This document shows, piece by piece, positions 42,657 through 50,261 of a stretch of DNA of 64,000 nt. Location of the stretch: the NCBI GenBank assembly GCA_964456625.1, contig CAYWBO010000004.1, positions 19,372-83,371 of the forward strand, read 5' to 3'. Position 1 is the first letter of the stretch. Every line of letters starts with the position of its first letter. Below the pieces are notes generated by a model. That model had not been told where the DNA came from, searched no databases, and saw only the letters and a program-made list of their open reading frames with translations. A program made the position numbers and the translations under genes. The stretch comes from Sulfidibacterium sp964456625 (GTDB lineage: Bacteria > Bacteroidota > Bacteroidia > Bacteroidales > F082).

Positions 42657-44375
42657 ATGAATAATATTTCTCTCCTTCAAAGTTACTGGAAAGAACTTTA
42701 TCCCGCCACAGGCTTTAAGATTCTTGAAGACTTTTTAAAGGAAGCGGAAAAATACAGAATCGCCGCTTCAGATACACAAGCCGACTGGTACAAAGATGCC
42801 ATTATTTACTCTTTGTATGTCGATTTGTTCAACAAGGATTTTTCGGGACTTCTCGACAAGCTCGATTACCTTGAAGACCTGGGCGTAAACTGTTTATGGC
42901 TGTTGCCGATGCTCGATTCCCCCATGCGGGATGCCGGTTTCGACATCCGTAACTACGATCGTATACGCGCTGATCTGCTCGGACTACCCGAAGATTTTGC
43001 CAAAGAAGAACAGGAAAAACTCTTTGGTGAATTTTTACAGGAAGCCCACAAAAGAGGGATCCGGATCATTTTCGATATCGCCATGAACCATACCTCCGAC
43101 CAGCATCCGTGGTTTCTGGAAGCCCAAAAATCACAGGACAATCCCTACCGGGATTTTTACATCTGGAGCAAAGACAACACGTTGTACGGCGATGCACGTT
43201 TGCTTTTCAAAGGCATTGAAGACAGCAACTGGGAACCTTTGGGAGACGTTTATTATTTCCATCGTTTTTTCAGCTTCCAGCCGGATTTGAACTACAAAAA
43301 TCCAGAGATTCTGCTCGAAATGTCGAGAAACCTGCTTTACTGGCAAAGTCTGGGTGTCGATGGCTTCCGTGCCGATGCCATTCCTTATCTCTGGAAAGAA
43401 GAAGGTACCGACTGCGAAAACAGGCCTAAAACCCATACCATCGTCAAATTTTTCCGTGCTTTACTCGACCACATCAATCCGGGTTCATTTCTGCTTGCCG
43501 AGGCTTGTCAGAAACCGGTGAACGTCGTGAAATATCTGGGCAACGGTGATGAATGCCATGCGGCGTATCATTTCCCGTTGATGCCCATGATGTACAAAGC
43601 CATCGCCATGGAAGACAATCTCCCCATCCGCAAAACGCTGAGCACTCAGGTCACCCCTGCTTTGCCCCACAGCGGCCAGTGGATGACTTTCTTAAGAGTT
43701 CACGATGAGCTGAGTCTGGAGCTTATTTACGTTTCGGAAGAAGACCGGAAATATATTCATGAAAATTATTGCCATGATCCCAAATGGGATTTCCGCGTAG
43801 GCGAAGGAATTTCTGCACGGCTGGCCGAACTTTTCAAAAAAGACATCCGCAAGATAAGCCTTGCCTATTCGATGATGCTGACTGTTACCGGAAGCCCCGT
43901 GGTTTATTACGGAGACGAATTCGGCAAGCTGAATGATGAAAAGTTTTACAACGAGCAGATCAAACTGACCGGAAAAGACGACACCCGCTTTCTGGTACGT
44001 GGCCGCATCGACTGGAAGCAGCTTAAGGAGGATTTGAAAGATCCTGAAAATTTCCATACTCAGGTTTATGAAATCATCAAATCGTTGCTGAATACCCGAA
44101 AAGAACACCCTGCTTTCGGAAGAGGACATACCGAATTCATAGATACTGTAAATTTGGCAGGGAGAAATGCAAATCAGGTACTGGCTTATTTCCGTTCCAT
44201 GCCGGAAGAAAATATTCTGGTCATCAACAACCTATCGGGAAGACAAGTGGAAATTAAGCATCCGTTGTCGGAAAACAATACGTTTATTCTGAGTGCCAAT
44301 GGTTTCTCCTACAACGAAGAAAAAGAAAGTATCGTCCTGGAACCTTACGGTTTTGTATGGTTCGAAGCTGTTTAA
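42657..44375 (+). CDS. Cytoplasmic GH13 family enzyme, trehalose-synthase-like
   Basis: 572 aa from the start at 42657 (MNNISLLQSYWKELYP); no signal peptide, so cytoplasmic. The barrel opens with DWYKDAIIYSLYVDLFN and LGVNCLWLLPMLDSPMRDAG, the wording of the TreS/oligo-glucosidase branch of GH13. Region II VDGFRADAIPYLW (nucleophile Asp), region III LLAEACQKP (acid Glu) and region IV LRVHDELSLE (Asp) are intact. The linked maltokinase domain of TreS fusions is absent. It might isomerise maltose and trehalose or hydrolyse short alpha-glucosides. Divergent from the SusA-like gene and probably co-regulated with it. Confidence 0.85.
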   Translation: MNNISLLQSYWKELYPATGFKILEDFLKEAEKYRIAASDTQADWYKDAIIYSLYVDLFNKDFSGLLDKLDYLEDLGVNCLWLLPMLDSPMRDAGFDIRNYDRIRADLLGLPEDFAKEEQEKLFGEFLQEAHKRGIRIIFDIAMNHTSDQHPWFLEAQKSQDNPYRDFYIWSKDNTLYGDARLLFKGIEDSNWEPLGDVYYFHRFFSFQPDLNYKNPEILLEMSRNLLYWQSLGVDGFRADAIPYLWKEEGTDCENRPKTHTIVKFFRALLDHINPGSFLLAEACQKPVNVVKYLGNGDECHAAYHFPLMPMMYKAIAMEDNLPIRKTLSTQVTPALPHSGQWMTFLRVHDELSLELIYVSEEDRKYIHENYCHDPKWDFRVGEGISARLAELFKKDIRKISLAYSMMLTVTGSPVVYYGDEFGKLNDEKFYNEQIKLTGKDDTRFLVRGRIDWKQLKEDLKDPENFHTQVYEIIKSLLNTRKEHPAFGRGHTEFIDTVNLAGRNANQVLAYFRSMPEENILVINNLSGRQVEIKHPLSENNTFILSANGFSYNEEKESIVLEPYGFVWFEAV

Positions 44376-44415
44376 AATCCAACGGGCCCGTCGTGTTGCT
44401 ATTCAATAAAATTAA

Positions 44416-45324
44416 TTATTCCTGACTAAGGGTAAGGTCAGGCAGGTCCATTTGCCACTTTGTGGGATAGGGCGTCTCAGAGATATCCATGGGCCCGAAA
44501 TTTCCGTCATTGTTTCTGTCTTCGAACTGCCAGCAATTGTGGACATTTAAATCTACGACCAGGGTGTTGCCTCCGGTTTGTGTAAAATTAAAATCCGCAT
44601 TGACATACCAAACAGGTTGTGGCGACTGGTTCCAGAAATCGACATCTCCAAAAGGTCCGAAATCTTTTCCGCTTTTCCCGGCAAAATCCAACCAGGTAAC
44701 GCCATCACCGTTCTGGGTATAGGCCCTCCAGCGTGGCGTGATCGGATCGAAATTGGCGGATTGTCCTTCACCGAAAATCCATCCGGTTTCTTCACCCTGA
44801 TCATCGATCTGAACCACATCTCCGGGTTGATGTGTCCCGTTTTCGGTTTCCACATCATCCGAAAGGTAAATCCGGACATTTCTTTTCTCAACGCCTCTTT
44901 GAGTGGTACTGATGGGGATTTTCATTTGCAGATAGTAAACGTACAATGTCAAAGCCTGGTATTCGCCCTCAGGAATCGCAGTTCCTTTTACCAGAGAATG
45001 GAAGACACTCTCGTCCATGAAATCAAAGGTATAAGAAGACTGTAGATCGGGCTGGTCAAAAAGAACAAAATCCTGGGTGCCGTTTTTCCCTACAAGAACA
45101 GCCTTTTTTAAGGCAATACTGTATTCATCAGGGGTTTGACCGGTCATAACATAATCATAGACCGATGAACCGGCTTTTTTATCCGATTGAAATGTAACCT
45201 TGACCTTGACATCAAGGAGTTGGCTGTCGGTCGCAGACGCCGGATTTTCATTTTTTTTGCAACCAGAGAGTACAATAAGTATTCCTGCCGAAGAAAGTAA
45301 TAGTACCTTTTGAAGATAATTCAT
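44416..45324 (-). CDS. Hypothetical lipoprotein
   Basis: 302-aa lipoprotein with lipobox ending at Cys22 (GILIVLSGCKKNENPAS). The mature part is beta-rich and acidic (FDFMDESVFHSLVKGTAIPE, VYYLQMKIPISTTQRG). A C-terminal segment ENRNNDGNFGPMDI-like (exact: EDRNNDGNFGPMDISE) could bind calcium. I do not recognise the family; it resembles the DUF4382-style surface lipoproteins only in general layout. It is convergent with the TreS-like gene and has its own promoter with a large palindrome. Confidence 0.75.
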   Translation of the reverse strand: MNYLQKVLLLSSAGILIVLSGCKKNENPASATDSQLLDVKVKVTFQSDKKAGSSVYDYVMTGQTPDEYSIALKKAVLVGKNGTQDFVLFDQPDLQSSYTFDFMDESVFHSLVKGTAIPEGEYQALTLYVYYLQMKIPISTTQRGVEKRNVRIYLSDDVETENGTHQPGDVVQIDDQGEETGWIFGEGQSANFDPITPRWRAYTQNGDGVTWLDFAGKSGKDFGPFGDVDFWNQSPQPVWYVNADFNFTQTGGNTLVVDLNVHNCWQFEDRNNDGNFGPMDISETPYPTKWQMDLPDLTLSQE

Positions 45325-45351
45325 AGTTTTTGGGTTTTGGGATTAATTGTA

Positions 45352-45388
45352 TAAATATAATAATTTAACATCTGTTAACAAATGTTAA
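45352..45388 (-). promoter_or_regulatory. Lipoprotein promoter with 24-bp near-palindrome
   Basis: TTAACAT-c-TGTTAACA-a-ATGTTAA at 45365-45388 is symmetric about its centre. It abuts a -7-like TATATTTA (minus strand; 45352-45359), the position of a repressor or activator site. Confidence 0.55.
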
Positions 45389-45606
45389 AATTAATTTAAA
45401 ATGAATAAAAATTAAACGGAAAAACACGGGTTCTACTGATCATTTTCAGTTTATGAATATCATCCTGCCTTCGGCCGAATTTAATAATAAGCAACCCGTT
45501 TAAAGGAAGATCGCTACCGGGCGCACTTTAAACTCTCAAATTTGTTCAGAAAAATTGGGTGCAATTCCTAAAAATCGATTCCTATAACCGGGAAGCCGAC
45601 TTATGT
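45389..45606. other. Intergenic DNA, nothing further recognised
   Basis: About 220 bp between the lipoprotein operator and the mnmH promoter. I see no gene, RNA or strong hairpin. Confidence 0.4.
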
Positions 45607-45614
45607 TAAATTTG
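45607..45614 (+). promoter_or_regulatory. mnmH-selD operon promoter -7 box
   Basis: TAAATTTG, exact consensus. It lies inside the longer reading frame beginning at 45603 and so places the mnmH start at 45633. Confidence 0.6.
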
Positions 45615-45632
45615 CAGTTCAATTGGATCAAC

Positions 45633-46688
45633 ATGTCGCAAAGGCTTAACATAGAAGAATTCTTACCCAGAACGGATGCGCTTCCGCTGATTGATGTACG
45701 TTCTCCCAAAGAATTTGCCCAGGGACACATTCCGGGTGCCGTCAGCCTGCCGCTGTTCGATGATGAGGAAAGGGCACGTGTAGGGATACGCTATAAGGAC
45801 GGCGGAAAAGAAAATGCGGTGCTGCTGGGCCTTGAAATTGTCGGGCCCAAGCTGGCTGATTTCGTGAAGCAGGCCCGAACCATAGCCCCGAAAAAGGAAA
45901 TTTTAGTCTATTGCTGGCGTGGCGGCATGCGCTCGGAAAGCATGGCCTGGCTGCTCGAAACCTGGGGCATGAAGACGTATACCCTGAAAGGCGGATACAA
46001 ATCCTATCGGCATCATATCCGTGAAGCTTTTTCAAGACCGGTGAAAATGCTTGTTTTAGGTGGCTACACTGGCAGCGGCAAGACCTATATTTTAAAAGAA
46101 CTCGAAAAACTCGGACAGCAGTTTCTGGACATCGAATCCATCGCCCATCACAAAGGTTCTGTCTTTGGTATTTTAGGCCAGGAACCTCAGCCCACCAACG
46201 AACAGTTTGAGAACAATCTGGCCGATGCCTGGCGGAAGTTTGACTTTGAAAAACCGCTTTGGGTTGAAGACGAAAGCAGGCATCTGGGGTTTTGCGGCAT
46301 TCCGGACCCGTTGTTTTTTCATATGCGCGAAGCTCCGCTCATTAAAGTGATGGTACCGAAAACGGCCAGGGAGCTTCGGTTAGTGAAAGAATACGGAGGT
46401 TTCAACAAAGAAAGCCTGGCCGGACAACTGGTTAAAATCAGAGAACGTATGGGAGGCCAGCATCTGAAAACAGCGATGCAAGCCATGGAATCAGGAGATT
46501 TGCAACACGTGGCATCGCTGACACTTCAGTACTACGATAAGGCATATGACCTTGCCGGAAAAGACCGGGATCTTGAAAGGGTCTTTGAGCTTCCGGTTGA
46601 GGGGGACAATCCGGCCGCCACTGCAAAAAAAGTCCTGGAATCCGTAAAAAACATAAAAACAGCGCCTTATGAATCCCGTTTATCTTGA
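45633..46688 (+). CDS. mnmH: tRNA 2-selenouridine synthase
   Basis: 351-aa enzyme (also called SelU/YbbB) that replaces the 2-thio group of wobble uridine in certain tRNAs by selenium, using selenophosphate and a geranylated intermediate. Rhodanese domain residues ~1-130 with active-site Cys94 in YCWRGGMRSESMAW. A P-loop domain follows (VLGGYTGSGKTYILKELEKL). It overlaps the next gene by 20 bp, a NifS-SelD fusion that would supply selenophosphate, so the two make a self-contained tRNA-selenation operon. No selA or selB lies in the window. Confidence 0.95.
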   Translation: MSQRLNIEEFLPRTDALPLIDVRSPKEFAQGHIPGAVSLPLFDDEERARVGIRYKDGGKENAVLLGLEIVGPKLADFVKQARTIAPKKEILVYCWRGGMRSESMAWLLETWGMKTYTLKGGYKSYRHHIREAFSRPVKMLVLGGYTGSGKTYILKELEKLGQQFLDIESIAHHKGSVFGILGQEPQPTNEQFENNLADAWRKFDFEKPLWVEDESRHLGFCGIPDPLFFHMREAPLIKVMVPKTARELRLVKEYGGFNKESLAGQLVKIRERMGGQHLKTAMQAMESGDLQHVASLTLQYYDKAYDLAGKDRDLERVFELPVEGDNPAATAKKVLESVKNIKTAPYESRLS

Positions 46689-48876
46689 TTATAACGCAAC
46701 TACGCCCATCGCCCCTGAAGTAGCAGCAGAGATGAAACCTTTCCTGGAAGAATATTTCGGGAATCCTTCCAGCTCGCACTCCTACGGTGTTAAGACCAAA
46801 ATGGCTGTAGAAAATGCCCGGCGCCAGGTGGCTGAACTGATTCATTGCGATCCTTCGGAAATCATCTTTACCAGTGGCGGCACGGAATCCAACAATTACG
46901 CCATCAAAGGAATTGCCCTCGCCAACAGGCAAAAAGGTAATCACATTATCACCTCTTCTGTAGAACATCCGGCCGTGATCGAAGTCTGTAAATATCTGGA
47001 GAAAAACGGCTTTGAAGTGAGCTATATTCCGGTGGATGAATTAGGGGTCATCGATCTTGAATCACTGAAAAACGCTCTTCGTCCCAACACCATCCTGATC
47101 TCAGTAATGCATGCCAACAATGAAGTCGGGAGTATCCAACCCATTGCTGAAATTGCGGCAATTGCAAAATCCAGGGGTATTTTTCTCCATACGGATGCTG
47201 CCCAATCGATAGGAAAAATTCCGGTGGATGTGAAAGAGCTGGGTGTGGATTTGCTCAGTATCGCCGGCCATAAACTTTATGCACCCAAAGGAATCGGTGC
47301 TTTGTATATCCGGAACAGTATTCATCTTGAAAAATTAATCCATGGTGCTGACCACGAACAAAATCTGCGGGCGGGCACAGAAAACGTACTGGAAATTGTA
47401 GGATTGGGAAAAGCCTGTGAAATTGCCGGGGAACATTTAAAAGAAAACGCAGCTTACTATAAGGAAACCCGCGATCTGTTGCATCAATTACTGAATGAAT
47501 CACTTCCCGGGATCAAGCTCAACGGACATCCGGAAAATCGCCTTCCTAACACGCTGAGTATTTCATTTCCGAAAATAGAAGCGAATACTCTAATATCCAG
47601 ACTCGAAAACGTAGCCGCTTCTGCCGGTGCCGCCTGTCATTCAGAAAGTATTGATGTATCCGCTGTTCTCGAAGCCATGCACATTCCGCTGGATTATGCC
47701 ATGGGAACCATCCGGTTTTCCACCGGTCGCGGAACAACAACTGAAGACATCAGAAACGTGGCCGAAGAAATTATAACCACTGTCAAGACATTGATGCCCA
47801 AAGAAGCCGGTCAGGAAAAAATATTACAGCAAAAAACGGATGAGGTCAAACTGACACATTACACCCACGGGTTGGGTTGTGCCTGCAAAATTCAGCCGCA
47901 GCATCTGGAATCGGTGTTACAAAAGCTACAACCTTTCTTCGATCCCAATGTATTGGTGGGAACCGAAACATCCGATGATGCCACGGTTTATCGCCTGACA
48001 GAGGATCTGGCACTGGTTCAAACCTTGGATTTCTTCACGCCCATAGTTGACGATCCGTATGACTTTGGTGCCATCGCTGCCGCCAATGCTTTGAGCGATA
48101 TTTATGCTATGGGAGCCAAACCGATTTTTGCTTTAAACATTGCTGCTTTCCCTGAAGATGCACTTCCGCTTTCTGTTTTGGAGCAGATTTTAAAAGGCGC
48201 CCAGGACAAAGCTACTGAAGCAGGAATTGGCATTCTGGGAGGCCATACCATCGAAGACCCTGAGCCTAAATACGGGATGGTCGTCAGTGGGGTCATCCAT
48301 CCCGATAAAGTCATAAAAAATACAGGAGCACAACCCGGCGATGTGCTGATCCTCACCAAACCCATCGGAACCGGAATTCTTTCCACCGCCATTAAAAGAG
48401 GCATGGTGGATGAAGATTTGAGAAAGGAAGTCACCAAGTTGATGTCCACACTGAACAAGATCCCATCAGCGCTGATGTCAGCATATGAAGTCCATGCCTG
48501 CACCGACGTTACCGGATTTGGTTTGTTGGGCCATCTGAGAGAAATGAGCGCCGCCTCCCAATGTGATGTGGAAATTAGCTTCAGCCAGATTCCCTGGATC
48601 CGGGAAGCACAGAACCTTGCCACGGCAGGCGTGATCCCGGGTGGTACGTATAACAACCTGGAATTTGTAAAACCTTTTGTTGATTTCGGGAATCTTTCAC
48701 GGACCCAACAGCTCCTGATTTGCGACGCACAGACTTCCGGCGGGCTTTTGGTAGCTCTGAATGAAAAAGATGCTGAAAATTATTTGAAGGCTTTACAGGA
48801 AGCCGGATTGAAGGAGGCAGGTATCATTGGAAATTTTCCGAAGAAAGGAAGCGGACTTATTACAATTCATGAGTAG
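46669..48876 (+). CDS. selD: Fused cysteine desulfurase/selenocysteine lyase and selenide water dikinase
   Basis: 735-aa two-domain protein. Residues ~1-385 are a NifS/IscS-like PLP enzyme: MNPVYLDYNATTPIAPEV, PLP Lys202 in SIAGHKLYAPKG, catalytic Cys323 in ASAGAACHSES. Residues ~393-735 are selenophosphate synthetase: THGLGCACKI with Cys404 and Lys407 equivalent to the essential Cys17/Lys20 of E. coli SelD, then TSDDATVYRL and GGHTIEDPEPKYGMVVSG. The fusion can deliver selenium from selenocysteine (or sulfur transfer) straight to selenophosphate formation. It uses Cys, not Sec, at the SelD active site. Such fusions are known but uncommon. It overlaps mnmH by 20 bp. Confidence 0.96.
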   Translation: MNPVYLDYNATTPIAPEVAAEMKPFLEEYFGNPSSSHSYGVKTKMAVENARRQVAELIHCDPSEIIFTSGGTESNNYAIKGIALANRQKGNHIITSSVEHPAVIEVCKYLEKNGFEVSYIPVDELGVIDLESLKNALRPNTILISVMHANNEVGSIQPIAEIAAIAKSRGIFLHTDAAQSIGKIPVDVKELGVDLLSIAGHKLYAPKGIGALYIRNSIHLEKLIHGADHEQNLRAGTENVLEIVGLGKACEIAGEHLKENAAYYKETRDLLHQLLNESLPGIKLNGHPENRLPNTLSISFPKIEANTLISRLENVAASAGAACHSESIDVSAVLEAMHIPLDYAMGTIRFSTGRGTTTEDIRNVAEEIITTVKTLMPKEAGQEKILQQKTDEVKLTHYTHGLGCACKIQPQHLESVLQKLQPFFDPNVLVGTETSDDATVYRLTEDLALVQTLDFFTPIVDDPYDFGAIAAANALSDIYAMGAKPIFALNIAAFPEDALPLSVLEQILKGAQDKATEAGIGILGGHTIEDPEPKYGMVVSGVIHPDKVIKNTGAQPGDVLILTKPIGTGILSTAIKRGMVDEDLRKEVTKLMSTLNKIPSALMSAYEVHACTDVTGFGLLGHLREMSAASQCDVEISFSQIPWIREAQNLATAGVIPGGTYNNLEFVKPFVDFGNLSRTQQLLICDAQTSGGLLVALNEKDAENYLKALQEAGLKEAGIIGNFPKKGSGLITIHE

Positions 48877-48985
48877 ATATTTTCCGCGAGGAAATTTTGT
48901 TTCCCAACAGTTTTATGGTTCAAAAGGTCATCATCATTTTATAACAGGGAGCACTTTTATGTCAATGTTTCAATGCATTAATTTC

Positions 48986-48993
48986 TAAATTTG
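48986..48993 (+). promoter_or_regulatory. Promoter -7 box of the EamA transporter gene
   Basis: TAAATTTG, exact consensus, 19 bp before the start codon. The rest of the 136-bp intergenic interval shows nothing. Confidence 0.5.
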
Positions 48994-49012
48994 CTACCTT
49001 CAAAAACATGAG

Positions 49013-49909
49013 ATGGCACAATCACACCTGGGAGAATTTTTTGCGTTGGGAACGGCCCTTTTCTGGACTGTTTCGGCCTTGGCCTTCGAGAGTGCCACCA
49101 TCCGCGTGGGCGCTTTTGCCGTGAACCTGATCCGCCTGTGGTTTGGTTTTGTCTTTTTGAGCATCCTCTCCTATTTCGTCAGAGGACTGGCATTTCCGGT
49201 CGACTCCACACTGCATAACTGGATATGGTTGGGATTATCGGGGGTGATCGGATTCATCGCAGGCGATTATTTTCTTTTTTCATCTTATCCGCTCATCGGC
49301 TCCCGTATGGCTATGCTGATGATGACGCTGGCACCACCCATCGCTGCTTTTTTCGGATGGGCTTTTTTAGGAGAAACACTAAGCCTGAAAGGCATGGCCG
49401 GCATGGTGCTGGTCCTTTCGGGAATCGCTATTGCCATCTATAACAAACCCAACGGAGTAGAAAAAATAAAACTAAAATATCCGGCCAAAGGATTGCTCTT
49501 TGGATTTTTGGGCGCCTTGGGACAAGGCGGCGGCATCGTCCTTAGTAAATACGGTATGGGAAGCTACAGTGCCTTTGCTGCGACACAGATCCGCATCATT
49601 GTTGCTATGATCGGTTTTACGATTATTATCACCGTTCTGAGACGCTGGAAAAATGTCTCCAATACCTTTAAAAACCTTCCGGCGATGAAAGGGATTGTGA
49701 CGGGTTCCTTTTTCGGACCTTTTCTAGGGGTCTCTTTTTCCTTACTTGCCGTTCAAAATGTCAGCGCCGGTGTCGCTTCCACCATCATGGCGATGGTACC
49801 TGTGTTCATCATCCTGCCTTCTGTGATTCTATACAAACAAAAAGTAAACTTTGCTGAGATTGCCGGAGCATTTTTAAGCGTCATCGGCGTGGCTCTATTC
49901 TTTATCTGA
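49013..49909 (+). CDS. EamA/DMT-superfamily transporter
   Basis: 298-aa inner-membrane protein with about ten hydrophobic helices and the twofold EamA repeat. The halves begin GEFFALGTALFWTVSALAFE and AKGLLFGFLGALGQGGGIV. Conserved EamA features include SRMAMLMMTLAPPIAAFFGW and GVASTIMAMVPVFIILPS before the last helices of each half. Members export or import amino acids, nucleosides or other metabolites; substrate not inferable. It is monocistronic, downstream of the selenium operon. Confidence 0.9.
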   Translation: MAQSHLGEFFALGTALFWTVSALAFESATIRVGAFAVNLIRLWFGFVFLSILSYFVRGLAFPVDSTLHNWIWLGLSGVIGFIAGDYFLFSSYPLIGSRMAMLMMTLAPPIAAFFGWAFLGETLSLKGMAGMVLVLSGIAIAIYNKPNGVEKIKLKYPAKGLLFGFLGALGQGGGIVLSKYGMGSYSAFAATQIRIIVAMIGFTIIITVLRRWKNVSNTFKNLPAMKGIVTGSFFGPFLGVSFSLLAVQNVSAGVASTIMAMVPVFIILPSVILYKQKVNFAEIAGAFLSVIGVALFFI

Positions 49910-50116
49910 AAACTATTTTTCCTGAAAGAAATACGCCTTTTTCCACTTTTATCTTTATCGGCACAAAGCCGGAAATTTGTCGATTTTTACGCAAGTTTTA
50001 TAGCGTATTTTTTACACTAACCCTATGTGTTTTTAAGTAAAATATTGCCCTTACTATTTTCAATATTACACGAAGTGCTATATAGAACAAATCTATTTTT
50101 GTAATTTTCGATGGGA
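49910..50116. other. Intergenic DNA upstream of GH65 operon
   Basis: About 200 bp, AT-rich. TTTTACACTAACCC at about 50010 resembles one half of the ACACTAA motif seen near the other glucan genes. Nothing else recognised. Confidence 0.35.
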
Positions 50117-50118
50117 AT

Positions 50119-50147
50119 ATCAAACGATTTCACTCGTTTGCGATAGG
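50119..50147. promoter_or_regulatory. Expanded LacI-type operator before GH65 fusion gene
   Basis: Half-sites ATATCAAACG (50118-50127) and TTTGCGATAGG (50138-50148) are those of the 42522 operator (reverse complement), but separated by 10 extra bases (ATTTCACTCG). It lies about 90 bp upstream of a CACCTTTG -7-like element (50231-50238). Confidence 0.55.
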
Positions 50148-50261
50148 GAAGTTTGGACAAAAGTTCACACAAAGACACAATATAACGGGACAGGAAGGTT
50201 TAATTTCCGCAAATAATAGAAAATATTTTCACCTTTGCATATTACTAAAAATGTAAAAGAT

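Noticed and set aside
48986..49012. Selenium-responsive or SECIS-like element downstream of selD
   Set aside because: The sequence only offers a normal promoter for the EamA gene; no in-frame UGA with hairpin was found.
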